Below, piece by piece: positions 38,318 through 47,586 of a stretch of DNA of 64,000 nucleotides. The DNA comes from Corynebacterium sp. SCR221107. GTDB lineage: Bacteria > Actinomycetota > Actinomycetes > Mycobacteriales > Mycobacteriaceae. The stretch is from positions 2,852,001-2,916,000 of the forward strand of contig NZ_CP115670.1 in NCBI RefSeq assembly GCF_027886475.1, read 5' to 3'. The notes under the pieces were generated by a model, which saw only the letters and a list, made by a program, of their open reading frames with translations, did not search any database and was not told the DNA's origin. Made by a program: the position numbers and the translations under genes. The first letter of the stretch is position 1. Each line of letters starts with the position of its first letter.

Positions 38318-38347
38318 CCCCTACCCAGCAAGAAGGCAAGGTAGGGG
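38318..38347. terminator. Bidirectional terminator
   Basis: CCCCTACC pairs with GGTAGGGG between the convergent lamin-tail and trhO genes. Confidence 0.7.
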
Positions 38348-38350
38348 AAT

Positions 38351-38361
38351 CGTCGGCAAGC
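38351..38361 (-). repeat. GCTTNCCGACG repeat, copy 13
   Basis: In minus sense GCTTGCCGACG, four bases after the trhO stop codon and just before the terminator stem. Confidence 0.75.
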
Positions 38362-38365
38362 GCGC

Positions 38366-39304
38366 TCAGGCGTGCGCCGCTTCGGCCGTCATGCGGGCTG
38401 CCACCTCAGCGCACTCGGGCCTGCCGCAATGGCGGGTCTCGAGGTGCTCGTAGCAGTCGGGGCACATGAGCACGAGGTCGCGGCAGTTATCTTCGTTGAT
38501 GCAGTGCTCGAACTTATTCGTGGGCTTGCCGCACTTGCAGTGCCCCAGCTGGATGAATCCGGGGTCTTCGATGCCTGCGCCGAATTCCATGTGCATGCGT
38601 TTGTCGAAGACGTAGAGCGAGCCCTCCCACAGCCCGTCATTGCCATATTTCTCGCCATAGCGGACGATGCCGCCGTCGATCTGGTAGACCTCCTTGAAGC
38701 CGCGGTTTTTCATCAGCGAGGACAGGATCTCGCAGCGAATGCCGCCGGTGCAGTAGGAGACGACGGGCTTGTCCTTCATCCAGTCGTACTTGCCGGACTC
38801 GAGTTCACGAATGAAGTCGTGGGTCGTGCGCACGTCGGGGACCACGGCGTTTTTGAACTTGCCGATCTGCGCCTCCATCGCGTTGCGTCCGTCGAAGAAG
38901 ACGACCTCGTCGCCGCGCTCTTCGACCAGTTTGTTGACCTCCTCCGGTTTGAGGTGCACGCCGCCGCCGATGACGCCATTTTCGTCCACCTTCAGCTCAC
39001 CCGGCGCGCCGAAGGCCACGATCTCGTCGCGAACCTTGACGGATAGGCGCGGGAAATCCTCCGCCCCGCCCTCGGACCACTTGAATTCGGTGCCCTTGAA
39101 GCCGGGGTATTCGCGGAAGCGCTTGATGTAGGCCTTGCAGGCATCCATGTCGCCGCCGACGGTGCCGTTGATGCCGTGTTCGGAGATGAGGATGCGGCCC
39201 TTGAGCCCCAGCAGCTCGCAGAGCTCGCGCTGCCACAGCATCACCGCCTTGGGGTCGGCGATCGGGGTGAACTTGTAATAGAGGAGAATCTTGCCAACAG
39301 TCAC
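38366..39304 (-). CDS. trhO: tRNA uridine(34) hydroxylase (rhodanese domain)
   Basis: A 312-residue TrhO/YceA. The N-terminal domain ([19 protein letters not shown], then [12 protein letters not shown]) leads to a rhodanese domain with catalytic Cys185 in [12 protein letters not shown]-terminal Cys-rich segment ([31 protein letters not shown]) probably binds zinc. The family makes 5-hydroxyuridine at tRNA wobble positions with oxygen. It is a single gene, convergent with the lamin-tail gene and divergent from the nei-type gene. Confidence 0.92.
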   Translation of the reverse strand: MTVGKILLYYKFTPIADPKAVMLWQRELCELLGLKGRILISEHGINGTVGGDMDACKAYIKRFREYPGFKGTEFKWSEGGAEDFPRLSVKVRDEIVAFGAPGELKVDENGVIGGGVHLKPEEVNKLVEERGDEVVFFDGRNAMEAQIGKFKNAVVPDVRTTHDFIRELESGKYDWMKDKPVVSYCTGGIRCEILSSLMKNRGFKEVYQIDGGIVRYGEKYGNDGLWEGSLYVFDKRMHMEFGAGIEDPGFIQLGHCKCGKPTNKFEHCINEDNCRDLVLMCPDCYEHLETRHCGRPECAEVAARMTAEAAHA

Positions 39305-39340
39305 GCTCTCATCCTAACCCGTGGCTTAAGATGTTTGTCC

Positions 39341-40147
39341 ATGCCCGAAGGTCACGTTATTCACCGTCTTGCGCGAGAGATCAATTCCCATTTCGCCGGT
39401 ACCGCGCCGGTGGTCACGTCCCCGCAGGGCCGTTTTTCGGCCGAGGCCTCGCTTATCGACGGCCATAGGTTGGCAGCCGCCGAGGCCTTCGGCAAGCACC
39501 TGTTCATCGAGTTCGATGCCCCGACCCCGCAGCGCATCGTTTCCATCCACCTGGGGTTGATCGGATCCCTGCACTTCGACCCGCCGTCCGAGACCAAGGG
39601 GCAAATCCGGCTGCACATCGAAGGCGGTGAGGTGGCGGCCAATCTGCGCGGCCCGCAGTGGTGCCGGCTCATCACCGATCAGGAGCAGGCCGTGGCCGTC
39701 GGCAAGCTGGGCGCGGACCCGCTGCGGCCGGACGCGGACTTTGACGCGGTGAAGGCTAAGGTCGCGCGCTCGTCGCGTTCAATCGGCTCGCTGCTCATGG
39801 ACCAGCATCTTTTTGCAGGTGTGGGCAATATCTATCGCGCGGAGACCCTGTTTCGGCTGGGTATTGATCCGATGACCCCCGGCCGGCAACTAGGCCCCCG
39901 CCTCGATGCGATCTGGGAGGATCTGGTGGGGCTCATGCGCTACGGCGCCAAACGCGGTCGAATCGATACGGTGCGCCCGCAGCATACCCCGGAGGCGATG
40001 GGGCGCCCGCCGCGCAAGGACGATCATGGCGGGGAGGTCTACGTCTACCGCAGGGCCGGGCAATCCTGTTTCGTGTGTGGCACCTCGATCGAGCACGTGG
40101 TGTTGGAAGGCCGCAACCTGTTTTGGTGCCCCGGCTGCCAGAATTAG
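39341..40147 (+). CDS. Fpg/Nei-family DNA glycosylase (endonuclease VIII-like)
   Basis: This 268-residue repair enzyme begins MPEGHVIHRLAREI. After removal of Met1 the Pro is the nucleophile, and Glu3 follows it. The helix-two-turn-helix segment (MDQHLFAGVGNIYRAETLF) and a C-terminal zinc finger (SCFVCG and CPGC) are complete. The PEGH start groups it with Nei2 enzymes rather than Fpg. It removes oxidised pyrimidines and cuts at the abasic site. The ATG at 39341 gives the essential N-terminus, which fixes the start. Confidence 0.92.
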   Translation: MPEGHVIHRLAREINSHFAGTAPVVTSPQGRFSAEASLIDGHRLAAAEAFGKHLFIEFDAPTPQRIVSIHLGLIGSLHFDPPSETKGQIRLHIEGGEVAANLRGPQWCRLITDQEQAVAVGKLGADPLRPDADFDAVKAKVARSSRSIGSLLMDQHLFAGVGNIYRAETLFRLGIDPMTPGRQLGPRLDAIWEDLVGLMRYGAKRGRIDTVRPQHTPEAMGRPPRKDDHGGEVYVYRRAGQSCFVCGTSIEHVVLEGRNLFWCPGCQN

Positions 40148-40181
40148 CTCCACGCGCGGGGCAGCCGTGGCATGCCGAAGG

Positions 40182-40218
40182 AAGAAAAAAAGGGTGCTTC
40201 CCTTTTCGGGAACCACCC
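40182..40218 (-). terminator. Terminator of the VanZ-like gene
   Basis: GGGTGCTTCCC pairs with GGGAACCACCC around TTTTC, followed in minus sense by seven T. Confidence 0.8.
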
Positions 40219-40231
40219 ACGGCATCGGCGT

Positions 40232-40771
40232 TTAGTCAAGCAGATAGGTCGAGCTTGCCAGCATCAGGGCCAGCACCAGCACAGAACCCAACAGCGAGAA
40301 GGCTGTCACTATGCCCCGCTTGCGAGCGCCCAACCGGATAAACAGCACCGCACCCACGACGGCGCCGACGGAGTTGAACATGAGGTCATCAACATCCGAA
40401 TAGCCCACGGCCAAGGCAAACTGTGCGACCTCGATGCAAAGGCTCAGGCCGATACCGATGACGACGGCCCAGACGGCGGGATGCCGGGTGCTGCTGCGCT
40501 GGTTGAGCCAGCCGGTAATCAGAAACGACAGAGGGACAAACATCACGATGTTGCCAATCGTGTTCGTCCACGGACCCCACCACACCGAATAATGTTGCCA
40601 ACTGTAAAACGGTTGGAGGTTGAGGGAGCGATGCCCGGCGTGCGCGGAGGTAGACCACAGGCCGCCGAGACTGAGCTCGCCTTTGAACAGGGTCAGCGCC
40701 ACCACGAGTAACGCCACCACTGCCAGCGTTACCGTGATCGCCTTGTGTGAGGCCATTCGTGTAAACGTCAT
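40232..40771 (-). CDS. VanZ-like membrane protein (first copy)
   Basis: The 179-residue protein has about five hydrophobic helices. The VanZ pattern is clear: NTIGNIVMFVPLSFLI, then SLCIEVAQFALAVGYSDVDDLMFNSVGAVVGA. VanZ proteins lower teicoplanin sensitivity in enterococci, but the wider family has unknown envelope roles. A similar gene lies at 48521, so the two bracket the iron-type ABC operon. No strong ribosome site precedes the ATG; MASHKAITV is an alternative start. Confidence 0.85.
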   Translation of the reverse strand: MTFTRMASHKAITVTLAVVALLVVALTLFKGELSLGGLWSTSAHAGHRSLNLQPFYSWQHYSVWWGPWTNTIGNIVMFVPLSFLITGWLNQRSSTRHPAVWAVVIGIGLSLCIEVAQFALAVGYSDVDDLMFNSVGAVVGAVLFIRLGARKRGIVTAFSLLGSVLVLALMLASSTYLLD

Positions 40772-40884
40772 GGGAACCGAGGCTAGGCAGGACTACTGTG
40801 AGCAAGCTGTGATTGTTATTCCATTCAACTGCCAACTTGCGGACAACAGCTTTCCCCGCATGATGCCGAAAAAACCTCCTTAAT

Positions 40885-42420
40885 TTAGCTGTCAGCAAAG
40901 ACGACGTGTTGATGTGCAAAGGGGATCGAATCAGGATCGTGGGCAATCTCGACGATGATTGCCTGCGGCAGGTACGTGCGGATCCCTAAGCGCACCCGAG
41001 CCGCAAGCGCTCGATCGAGATGGGCGGTGGGCTCATCTAAAAGCAGGATCTCGGGCTTGGCCAGCAAGGCTCGGGCTATTTCCACACGGGCGAGCTGCCC
41101 GCCGGACCACTGCCCCATCGGGGAGTCAAGCCCGCGTTCTGCGACATGTTCGCCGAGTTCCACGATGTCGAGCACCCGCGCGATCTCCGCGTCGGCATGC
41201 TTGGCGCCGAGCGTCAGGTTGAAGCGGACGGTGCCGGGGAAGGTCACCGCCTTCTGGGGCACGAACATGACGTGGCAGCGAAGCTGATCGAAGCCAATTG
41301 AGCGCACGTCGATGCCGCCTATCGTTACTGTCCCTGCGGCATCCAAGGTCATGGCCGAGCGCAGAAGCCTCGTCTTGCCGACTCCCGATGGGCCGGTGAT
41401 CACCGCGTAGTCGCCGGGTGCCAGCGTGAGTGGTTGCCCGCCGTTGAGCCCTGGGGCCATAAGCTCACACACCCCACCCGGCCATGGGTGTGGCGGCGTA
41501 TTCATGGGAGGTTGCGCCAGGTGTCGTACCCGCCGCGCCGATGCCAACGCCGCGGACAGGCTTGGGGCTAATTGTTCGATGGCGGCGACGTGCATGCAGG
41601 CGGTGAGAGTGATGAGCGCGGCCATAAGCGCCTCGGGCCACGGCATGCCGATGCTCACCATCAGGGATGCCCCACCGAGGCTTGCGCCGGCGCTCAACCC
41701 GGCGCGCACCCCTGACCAGCGGGCAAGGGTGCCAGCCGCCTGGAGGAGGCGGTTGTCGGTATCGGCGATGCGCGCGAGCTGGCCTTCTTGCATGTGGTAA
41801 CCCACCACCTCGGCGTGCCCGAAGACGACGTCGGTGACTTGGTGGGTAAGCGTGCCCCGGGATAAAGCCACCGCCTCGTTGGCGCGAAACATGGGTGCCA
41901 GCCCGGTGGCCGCGGCCACCCACACCACGAGGCCGGAGGCGATCGTGATTGCGGCGGCTGCGCCGTTGCCGGTCGCCGCACAGGTTGCCGCCGCGGCAAT
42001 GAAGGGGGCGAGCCCGGCGCTGAGAATCGGCACGAGCGTATGGGCGTAGAAGACCTCCAAGCGGTCGATGTCTTTGGTCAGGCGCTCGACGATATCGCCT
42101 GTTGTTCGGCGGTCGGTGTCGGCACCTTGATCACCGACGGTTGTGGCCAGTGCCGCAAACGCCTGCGCGCGCAACTGTTCTAAGACCTTGAACGCAACCC
42201 AATGCCCGCAGAATTGTTCGCCATATCGCAGCAAGGCCTTAAGCAGTCCGAAACCTATCACCAGCCACACCAGCCGCCAGTCGCGTTCGCTGATGGCGAC
42301 AACCGCAGCACACACCATCGCGAGGTAGGCAACGAGACCGAGGATTCTTTGTAATCCGCTGGCAACCAGCGCGCCTGTAAATCCTCGCGTGGCTTTGAAA
42401 AGCCAGCCAAAGGTGCTCAT
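40885..42420 (-). CDS. ABC half-transporter, membrane and ATPase domains fused
   Basis: A 511-residue protein with six membrane helices over the first 300 residues and an ATPase domain with Walker A (GPSGVGKT), signature WSGGQLARVEIARALL and Walker B ILLLDEPTAHLD. It is the type IV fold usual for exporters, but IrtAB and YbtPQ of the same fold import ferric siderophores, and the upstream genes here encode a siderophore/haem-type uptake system. It probably pairs with the half-transporter encoded just upstream. The ATG overlaps the end of the preceding ATPase frame by four bases, so they are coupled. Confidence 0.85.
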   Translation of the reverse strand: MSTFGWLFKATRGFTGALVASGLQRILGLVAYLAMVCAAVVAISERDWRLVWLVIGFGLLKALLRYGEQFCGHWVAFKVLEQLRAQAFAALATTVGDQGADTDRRTTGDIVERLTKDIDRLEVFYAHTLVPILSAGLAPFIAAAATCAATGNGAAAAITIASGLVVWVAAATGLAPMFRANEAVALSRGTLTHQVTDVVFGHAEVVGYHMQEGQLARIADTDNRLLQAAGTLARWSGVRAGLSAGASLGGASLMVSIGMPWPEALMAALITLTACMHVAAIEQLAPSLSAALASARRVRHLAQPPMNTPPHPWPGGVCELMAPGLNGGQPLTLAPGDYAVITGPSGVGKTRLLRSAMTLDAAGTVTIGGIDVRSIGFDQLRCHVMFVPQKAVTFPGTVRFNLTLGAKHADAEIARVLDIVELGEHVAERGLDSPMGQWSGGQLARVEIARALLAKPEILLLDEPTAHLDRALAARVRLGIRTYLPQAIIVEIAHDPDSIPFAHQHVVFADS

Positions 42421-43091
42421 CGCAGGCCGCCTCCCCGGTGCCCGTCGTTTTCAGCTGCCATGGTGATGACCTGTGCATTCGGCAGGCTGGCGGTGGGGTG
42501 ATGGGTGACCATGACCACGGCGTGGGTGGCCGCAAGCTGGCCAAGCAGCGCCATGATCTCCGCGTGGGTTTCCGGGTCGAGGTTGGCGGTGGGTTCGTCG
42601 CACAGTATCACCCCTCGCCCGGACAACAAGCCGCGGGCGAGGCTGATTCTTTGGGCCTGACCGGCGCTGACGAAGGCGGCATCCTCACCGATCGGGGCAT
42701 CGAGTCCTCGCTGTGCGACGACATCCTCCATGTGCACTGCGTCAAGCGCTGCCGTGATCTGCTTATCGCTTGCGTCTGGGGCGGCCAGCAGCAGGTTCTC
42801 GCGCAGCGTCCCGGTAAATAGCCAGGTGCGCTGGGAAATGAGCGCGCTGCCTTGGCGTGGGCGAAGCACCGTTCCGGCTACCGGATCCAGCGCGCCACCG
42901 AGGACGGCGAGCACGGTGGACTTGCCCACGCCCGACTTCCCGCGCACCACCACCGGGTGCCCGGGGCGGGCCTGGAAGCTCATATCCCGCGCAAGCACCT
43001 TGTCCCCGCGGGCGATGCTGGCGCGGTCACTGAGGACGGTATCGAATCCGAGAGTAAACCTTGTCCCCGCGGGCGATGCTGGCGCGGTCAA
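42417..43091 (-). pseudogene. ATPase half of a split ABC half-transporter
   Basis: This frame of up to 224 residues has Walker A (GKSGVGKST), signature VSAGQAQRISLARGLL and Walker B GVILCDEPTANLD, a full nucleotide-binding domain with its first strand DRASIARGDKVLARDMSF. The same strand appears, then runs out of frame, at the end of the upstream membrane-domain gene. The intact gene would join both. A GTG at 43091 could still start translation inside the duplicated segment, so the domain might be made as a separate subunit. Hence a split gene or pseudogene, or a sequence error. Confidence 0.7.
42997..43090. repeat. 33-bp direct repeat that splits the ABC gene
   Basis: Identical 33-bp copies at 42997-43029 and 43058-43090 (each contains CCCCGCGGGCGATGCTGG), 61 bp apart, with 28 bp of unrelated sequence between them. 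Removing one unit of 61 bp restores a single open frame. Confidence 0.9.
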
Positions 43092-44403
43092 GGCCCACGA
43101 TGGGTTCGGTCGTCCAGGTAACGCGCGCGTGCGCAGCTGTGGGATCCGTCACCGGTGCGGGGGCATGGCCTTCAGCCTTTTGCGTGCTTTCATGCCTTGT
43201 CGTGCCTTCCGTCCTGTGGTCAGTTGTGCCGCCGGGCTCAACACCCACGGCGGCTCCCGTGCCCGCACCGCGACTGGGAGCAACCCGAGCCCGGAAACGC
43301 CCCATCGCGGCGCCCGCGGCGCGGCCGGTCATACCGATGTAGAAGAAGCTGCCCACCAACTGCAGGGGGCTCGTCAAAGCGATGCTGGCCAGTAGCAATG
43401 CTGCGGCCTGCCCGTTGGTGATCGCGCCTGTTGTCAGCCGCCAGGTTGCCATGATGACGGTGACGGCGATGGTGCACAGTGCAAACGCTGCCTCGGAGAC
43501 AAACAGCACGAGCTGGTTGCGGGACAGCAGCTTCATGGTGGCCAGGCGATTGCGTTCGCCGGCGTTTTCCAGCTGGGCGTGGATGCGTTCGGTTGCCCCG
43601 TGGCGCTCGATGGTCTCTAAACCGCGCACCATCGCGGTGAACTGGGCGGCCAGCGTGGCGCGCATGCGCCGGGAGCGCCCGGCGTCGGCGCGGAACTTCT
43701 TCTGAAACCACCCGATAACAACAGGTGCCAATACCAGCGCGGCGGCGGTTGCCAGTGCGCTTGCCCAGTCCACGGCGATTCCCAGCAAAATCAGCACCAG
43801 CACCGGGCCTGCGACCGCGCCGAGGATGAGTCCCTGAAATCCATAAGTGTTGTTCGTGTACTTCTCCACGTCGTGGGTCATCAAGGCGACATCGGCACCC
43901 GCTCCCGCCTCAGGCGCGCGGTATTCGGGCTGCGACCACAGCGCGCGCAGCAGCCCGGCGCGCACCCCTTTTTCGGCCGCGCGGGGTTGACGCTGCTGAT
44001 GGTAGGCGGAAAGGGCCTGGGCGAGGGCGTAGCCGAGCACGCCTGCGGCGATGAGCACTGCGGCCCGGTGGCCGTCGATAAGCATGCCAATCCCGATCGA
44101 CCACCCTGCCCACGCGGCATAACGCACGATAGTCGCGCCCGCTATCACTCGCGCTGCCCGTGTCTTCCACGAGGTCTTCAGCGTTGCCAGCAAAGCCGAA
44201 CCCTGCTGTGCGGCATGGGGATGACCATGCTGGGTGCCCTGCGGGTGAGCATGCGGGTGCGCCTCCGGATGCCCGGTCTCTGGCCCGCGCGGGTGGCTAT
44301 GCGGGCTGCTATGCGGGGGCGCCGTGGTAGAAGGCGTGGGCGGGTGCTGCCCTGTGCGGTGGCCGGTCGGGTGAGTCATAACCGTGGATTCTATTCCTCT
44401 CAT
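43027..44403 (-). pseudogene. Membrane half of a split ABC half-transporter, His-rich N-terminus
   Basis: The 458-residue frame begins with about 60 residues rich in His, Pro and Gly (for example PHSSPHSHPRG, HPEAHPHAHPQG and QHGHPHAAQQG), a likely metal-binding region on the cytoplasmic side. Six membrane helices follow. At the end it enters the ATPase domain (IVGLDRASIARGDKV) and then shifts into YSRIRYRPQ and stops, because of the 61-bp insertion. The likely starts are ATG at 44403 or 44379. With the next frame it would make a protein of about 650 residues, the partner of the half-transporter downstream. Confidence 0.75.
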
Positions 44404-44442
44404 CCCTGTCGGCGTCCTTTTGCGGATCCGTTTTCTTCGCTG

Positions 44443-45444
44443 TTAGCTCTGTTCGATCACGTCGATGATCTGGCCGAATCCGATTGCGGTATTCAGCGCT
44501 GAGATCCCCGAGGCATCGCTTTGGGCAATCACGTGAACCTGATTGTTCTTGATCGCCGGGACCTCTGCCACGGCGGGGTTCTTCAGCAGCTCCTCGAAAG
44601 GCGCACGCCCCTGGCCTTGGAAATCCTCGAGGAATAGCACGTCCGGATTGGCGGCGAGCAGCTGTTCAGCGTCGATCGGGCGGGTGTTGGTGACCCCGAT
44701 GCGGGCGGCGGCGTAGTCCGCACCCGCACGCCCGATGAGCCCAGGCAGCATGAGCGAGTCATCCATGGCCATGACCTGTGGCCCGCGGGACATGAGCGCA
44801 AGCGCGCGTGGGTGCTTGCCGACGCCCTCAGCGCGCGCTTGTTGTCGCGCGATGTCTTTTTCGAACTGGGCCGCCTTTTCCTCAGCCACCGCCTGCATGC
44901 CGACGGCCGCGCCAATCGCGCGGGTGGCCGTGGCAACGCCCTCCGGGGTGGTGAAGTCGTCGGGGTCGATGACCAGTGACCGTACCCCGGTTGTGGCAAG
45001 CTGGTCCGCCAGGGACTTCTCGCCGCCGTGCCGGGTGGTGGCGATGACCAGGTCTGGTTGCAGCGCCAAGACCTGCTCGACCTCGGGGTCGGTGCCCGGA
45101 GGCAACGTCGCCTCCACCGCGCTCGCGGCCTGGGCCACCGGGCCCGGCGCGGACTTCAAGCTGGCAGGCACCGCCACCACGCGATCCCCGCCGGTGAGGC
45201 TTAGGACGATACCGGCTACATCGCTGGTCACGGCGACGATGCGCTGCGGGGCCTCGGCGGCGTCGGCAGCACCGGATTTACTCGCGGCGCTGGTCATCCC
45301 CGCAGGTGCCGCAGCACTGGACTCGGGGCCGCCGTTGGCACCCTGCTCGCCAGGCTCGCTGCTTCCGCAGGCGCCTAAGAACACGGTGACAGTGAGGACA
45401 AGGGGCAACAGCCCGCGGCGGGATCGGATGGCATTCATTGGCAA
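44443..45444 (-). CDS. Iron-siderophore/haem-type ABC binding lipoprotein
   Basis: A 333-residue class III (TroA-like) substrate-binding protein. The lipobox FLGACGS anchors it outside the membrane, and a Gly/Ser/Ala-rich tether follows. The binding fold opens RIVAVTSDVAGIVLSLTGG, with VEQVLALQPDLVIATTRHGG and LLAANPDVLFLEDFQGQG, the usual segments of haem, siderophore and cobalamin binders. The TTG at 45444 has AAGGA seven bases ahead; ATG at 45438 is an alternative. It is preceded by the ATPase and permease genes on the same strand. The exact ligand is not determined. Confidence 0.87.
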   Translation of the reverse strand: MPMNAIRSRRGLLPLVLTVTVFLGACGSSEPGEQGANGGPESSAAAPAGMTSAASKSGAADAAEAPQRIVAVTSDVAGIVLSLTGGDRVVAVPASLKSAPGPVAQAASAVEATLPPGTDPEVEQVLALQPDLVIATTRHGGEKSLADQLATTGVRSLVIDPDDFTTPEGVATATRAIGAAVGMQAVAEEKAAQFEKDIARQQARAEGVGKHPRALALMSRGPQVMAMDDSLMLPGLIGRAGADYAAARIGVTNTRPIDAEQLLAANPDVLFLEDFQGQGRAPFEELLKNPAVAEVPAIKNNQVHVIAQSDASGISALNTAIGFGQIIDVIEQS

Positions 45445-45551
45445 AGTAGAGTCCTTATCTAAATCAGAGTGAGTCTTGTTCTTTCAGTGAAAAGTTCATT
45501 GAGCTTTGGCGCGGGGTAGTGCATGCCCCACGGCTGTTTTCTTGCAGGGCG

Positions 45552-46358
45552 CTACAAGGGATGGACCTCAACAAACCCCAGGCTTGGATGCCTTCCCACG
45601 GTGACCTCCACCCCGAAGGCCTGACGGATGTGATCGGGGTGGAGCACCTCGCCGGGGCTTCCGCGATGGGCGATCCCTCCGTCATGGACGAGCAGCATCT
45701 CGTCGCAGTAGCGGGCGGCGAGGGTGAGATCGTGGACGACAATGATCACGCACCGGCGCGGATCCGCCCGCACCCACGGGCCAAGCAGTCGCATGACCTG
45801 GGTTTCGTGGGCGATGTCGAGGGCGCTGGTAGGTTCATCGAGAAGGAGGATCTTAGGCTCCTGGGCCAACGCCCGGGCCAGGCTGCTCAGCTGCTGCTGC
45901 CCGCCGGAGGTCGCGCACACCGGGGTGTCGGCCCATGCGATGGCGCCGCTTTGTTGCAGTGCCTCCGCCACCGCCTGCTCGTCTGCGGCGCTGAGCCCGG
46001 CGAAGCGGCGCGAACGTGAGTAGCGCCCCAGACGCACAAAGTCCCGCCCGCTGCATTCCACCGCCTGTGGCAGGTGCTGGGGCACATAAGCGATCTCACA
46101 GGCGCGCTCGCGCGGTGACAACGTCCTAGCATCGCGTCCGTCGATAAGCAGCCCACCGGTGCTAGGAACCAGCCCCGCGATGGCCTTGATGAGGGTGGAT
46201 TTTCCCGCCCCGTTGGCCCCAACAATCGCATGTACCGCACCATAACGGAATTCGTGGCTGACGTGTTGCAGGATCTTCCTGCGCTGGCGCCGGTTGCGGT
46301 AGCCTGCGGCAAGATCGTCGATCCTAACCGCAACGGTGGGGTTATCGTTCTTCATCAA
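45552..46358 (-). CDS. FepC/HmuV-type ABC transporter ATPase
   Basis: This 268-residue ATPase has Walker A (GANGAGKST), the signature ATSGGQQQLSSLARAL, Walker B ILLLDEPTSALD and the switch His in VVHDLT. It belongs to the class that powers siderophore, haem and cobalamin uptake with FecCD-type permeases. Its ATG overlaps the permease stop by four bases, so the two are coupled. It supplies energy to the permease encoded before it. Confidence 0.93.
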   Translation of the reverse strand: MMKNDNPTVAVRIDDLAAGYRNRRQRRKILQHVSHEFRYGAVHAIVGANGAGKSTLIKAIAGLVPSTGGLLIDGRDARTLSPRERACEIAYVPQHLPQAVECSGRDFVRLGRYSRSRRFAGLSAADEQAVAEALQQSGAIAWADTPVCATSGGQQQLSSLARALAQEPKILLLDEPTSALDIAHETQVMRLLGPWVRADPRRCVIIVVHDLTLAARYCDEMLLVHDGGIAHRGSPGEVLHPDHIRQAFGVEVTVGRHPSLGFVEVHPL

Positions 46359-47392
46359 CCTGCCTCCGGGGACTGCTGATGGGTGGTGTGGCGCATGACG
46401 AGGAAGAGGAGGAAAGGCGCACCCACCAATGCGGTGACGGTGCCGGTTTGGAGTGCAACCGGCTGCCAGACAAGCCGCGCCCCGAGGTCTGCCACCAGCA
46501 GCCCGGTGGCCCCGACCAGCGCGGAGGCGGGTAGCAGGAGTCGGTGATCGCTTCCCCAGATAAGTCGCACCACATGCGGCACCACCAGCCCGACGAAAGA
46601 GATGATGCCGGTGATGGCAACGCCGGCGGCGGTGGTCAGTGCGGCTGCGAACAAGACGATCTGCTTGGTGCGCGCAACCTGCATGCCGGAGGTGTGCGCG
46701 ATCGCCTCGCCTGCCGCCAGCAGGTTGAGCTCTCGCGCATAAAACATGACCGCAAGCAGGCCCGCGGCAAGGGGGACTGCGACTAGGGCGGCGTCGGCAA
46801 GCGTGCGCCCGCTTAAGTCGCCGTTGAGCCAGAACATTGCCGAACGTGCATCCTCGGCATTGACGGCATTGGCGATCACCGCGGCGATGATGGCCCCGAG
46901 CAAGGCGTTGAGCGCAATTCCCACCAGCAAGATCGTGTGCGTGCCACCGCGCCCGCCGATGAACTGGACGATGAGCACCGCGATGAGCGCACCGGCGAAC
47001 GCGCCAAAGGGCAGCAGGAATGAGTGGGCGCAGCCCCCGAAGACGATCATCACCACCGCCACCACCGCGGCGCCGCTGCTCACACCGGTAATCCCCGGTT
47101 CGGCAAGCGGGTTGCGAAAGACCGCTTGCATCGCCGCCCCTGCCACCGCTAGGCTCGCCCCCACCATCACGGCGACGAGCGTCCTAGGCAAGCGCACGGC
47201 GACGACCAAGGCATTGGCCGGATCCTGTGGTTCACGCAGCGCTTGCCATACGAGGCCCGGTTGAAAACCCAGCGGCCCTAGGCTCGTGCCGATGAACATG
47301 GCCACCGCCAACACGCACCCCAGCGCCGCGAGGACAAGCACGCGGCTGCGCCCCCGCGGGGCAGCTATTGCCCGTGCCTGCTCCGTTTCCAT
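46355..47392 (-). CDS. FecCD-family ABC permease
   Basis: The 345-residue protein starts METEQAR and has nine or ten membrane helices. Family marks are RLPRTLVAVMVGASLAVAGAAMQAVFRNPLAEPGITG (ends quoted), with the GVSSGAA segment, and ITGIISFVGLVVPHVVRL close to the ATPase-contact loop. It forms the channel for an iron-siderophore, haem or cobalamin importer. GGAG precedes the ATG. It is the first gene of a six-frame operon running to 40885, and a DtxR-like site lies about 60 bp upstream. Confidence 0.92.
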   Translation of the reverse strand: METEQARAIAAPRGRSRVLVLAALGCVLAVAMFIGTSLGPLGFQPGLVWQALREPQDPANALVVAVRLPRTLVAVMVGASLAVAGAAMQAVFRNPLAEPGITGVSSGAAVVAVVMIVFGGCAHSFLLPFGAFAGALIAVLIVQFIGGRGGTHTILLVGIALNALLGAIIAAVIANAVNAEDARSAMFWLNGDLSGRTLADAALVAVPLAAGLLAVMFYARELNLLAAGEAIAHTSGMQVARTKQIVLFAAALTTAAGVAITGIISFVGLVVPHVVRLIWGSDHRLLLPASALVGATGLLVADLGARLVWQPVALQTGTVTALVGAPFLLFLVMRHTTHQQSPEAG

Positions 47393-47449
47393 CCGCCACT
47401 CCCAACACAACCAGCTTAATGAAAATTCAATCCTTTAAGAAAAGTAAGT

Positions 47450-47468
47450 TGAGGATAGCCACAATAAA
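47450..47468. promoter_or_regulatory. Possible DtxR (iron repressor) box
   Basis: TGAGGATAGCCACAATAAA agrees at about 12 of 19 positions with the DtxR consensus TTAGGTTAGCCTAACCTAA; only the left half is good. Upstream of an iron-type uptake operon, this is the expected place for such a site. Weak evidence. Confidence 0.3.
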
Positions 47469-47527
47469 ACCTGCTTCGCAAACGCGCACGCCACCCCGGA
47501 CTACGCGCGCCGACATGCTCCGCCAAC

Positions 47528-47576
47528 GCTTGAGGACTCATCGACCCGAACAAGGCCGATGAGCGTCCCCTCAAGC
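47528..47576 (-). terminator. Terminator of the epimerase-like gene
   Basis: GCTTGAGG and CTCATC pair with GATGAG and CCTCAAGC in a long imperfect hairpin just after the stop codon. Confidence 0.75.
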
Positions 47577-47586
47577 CACCGGCAGG

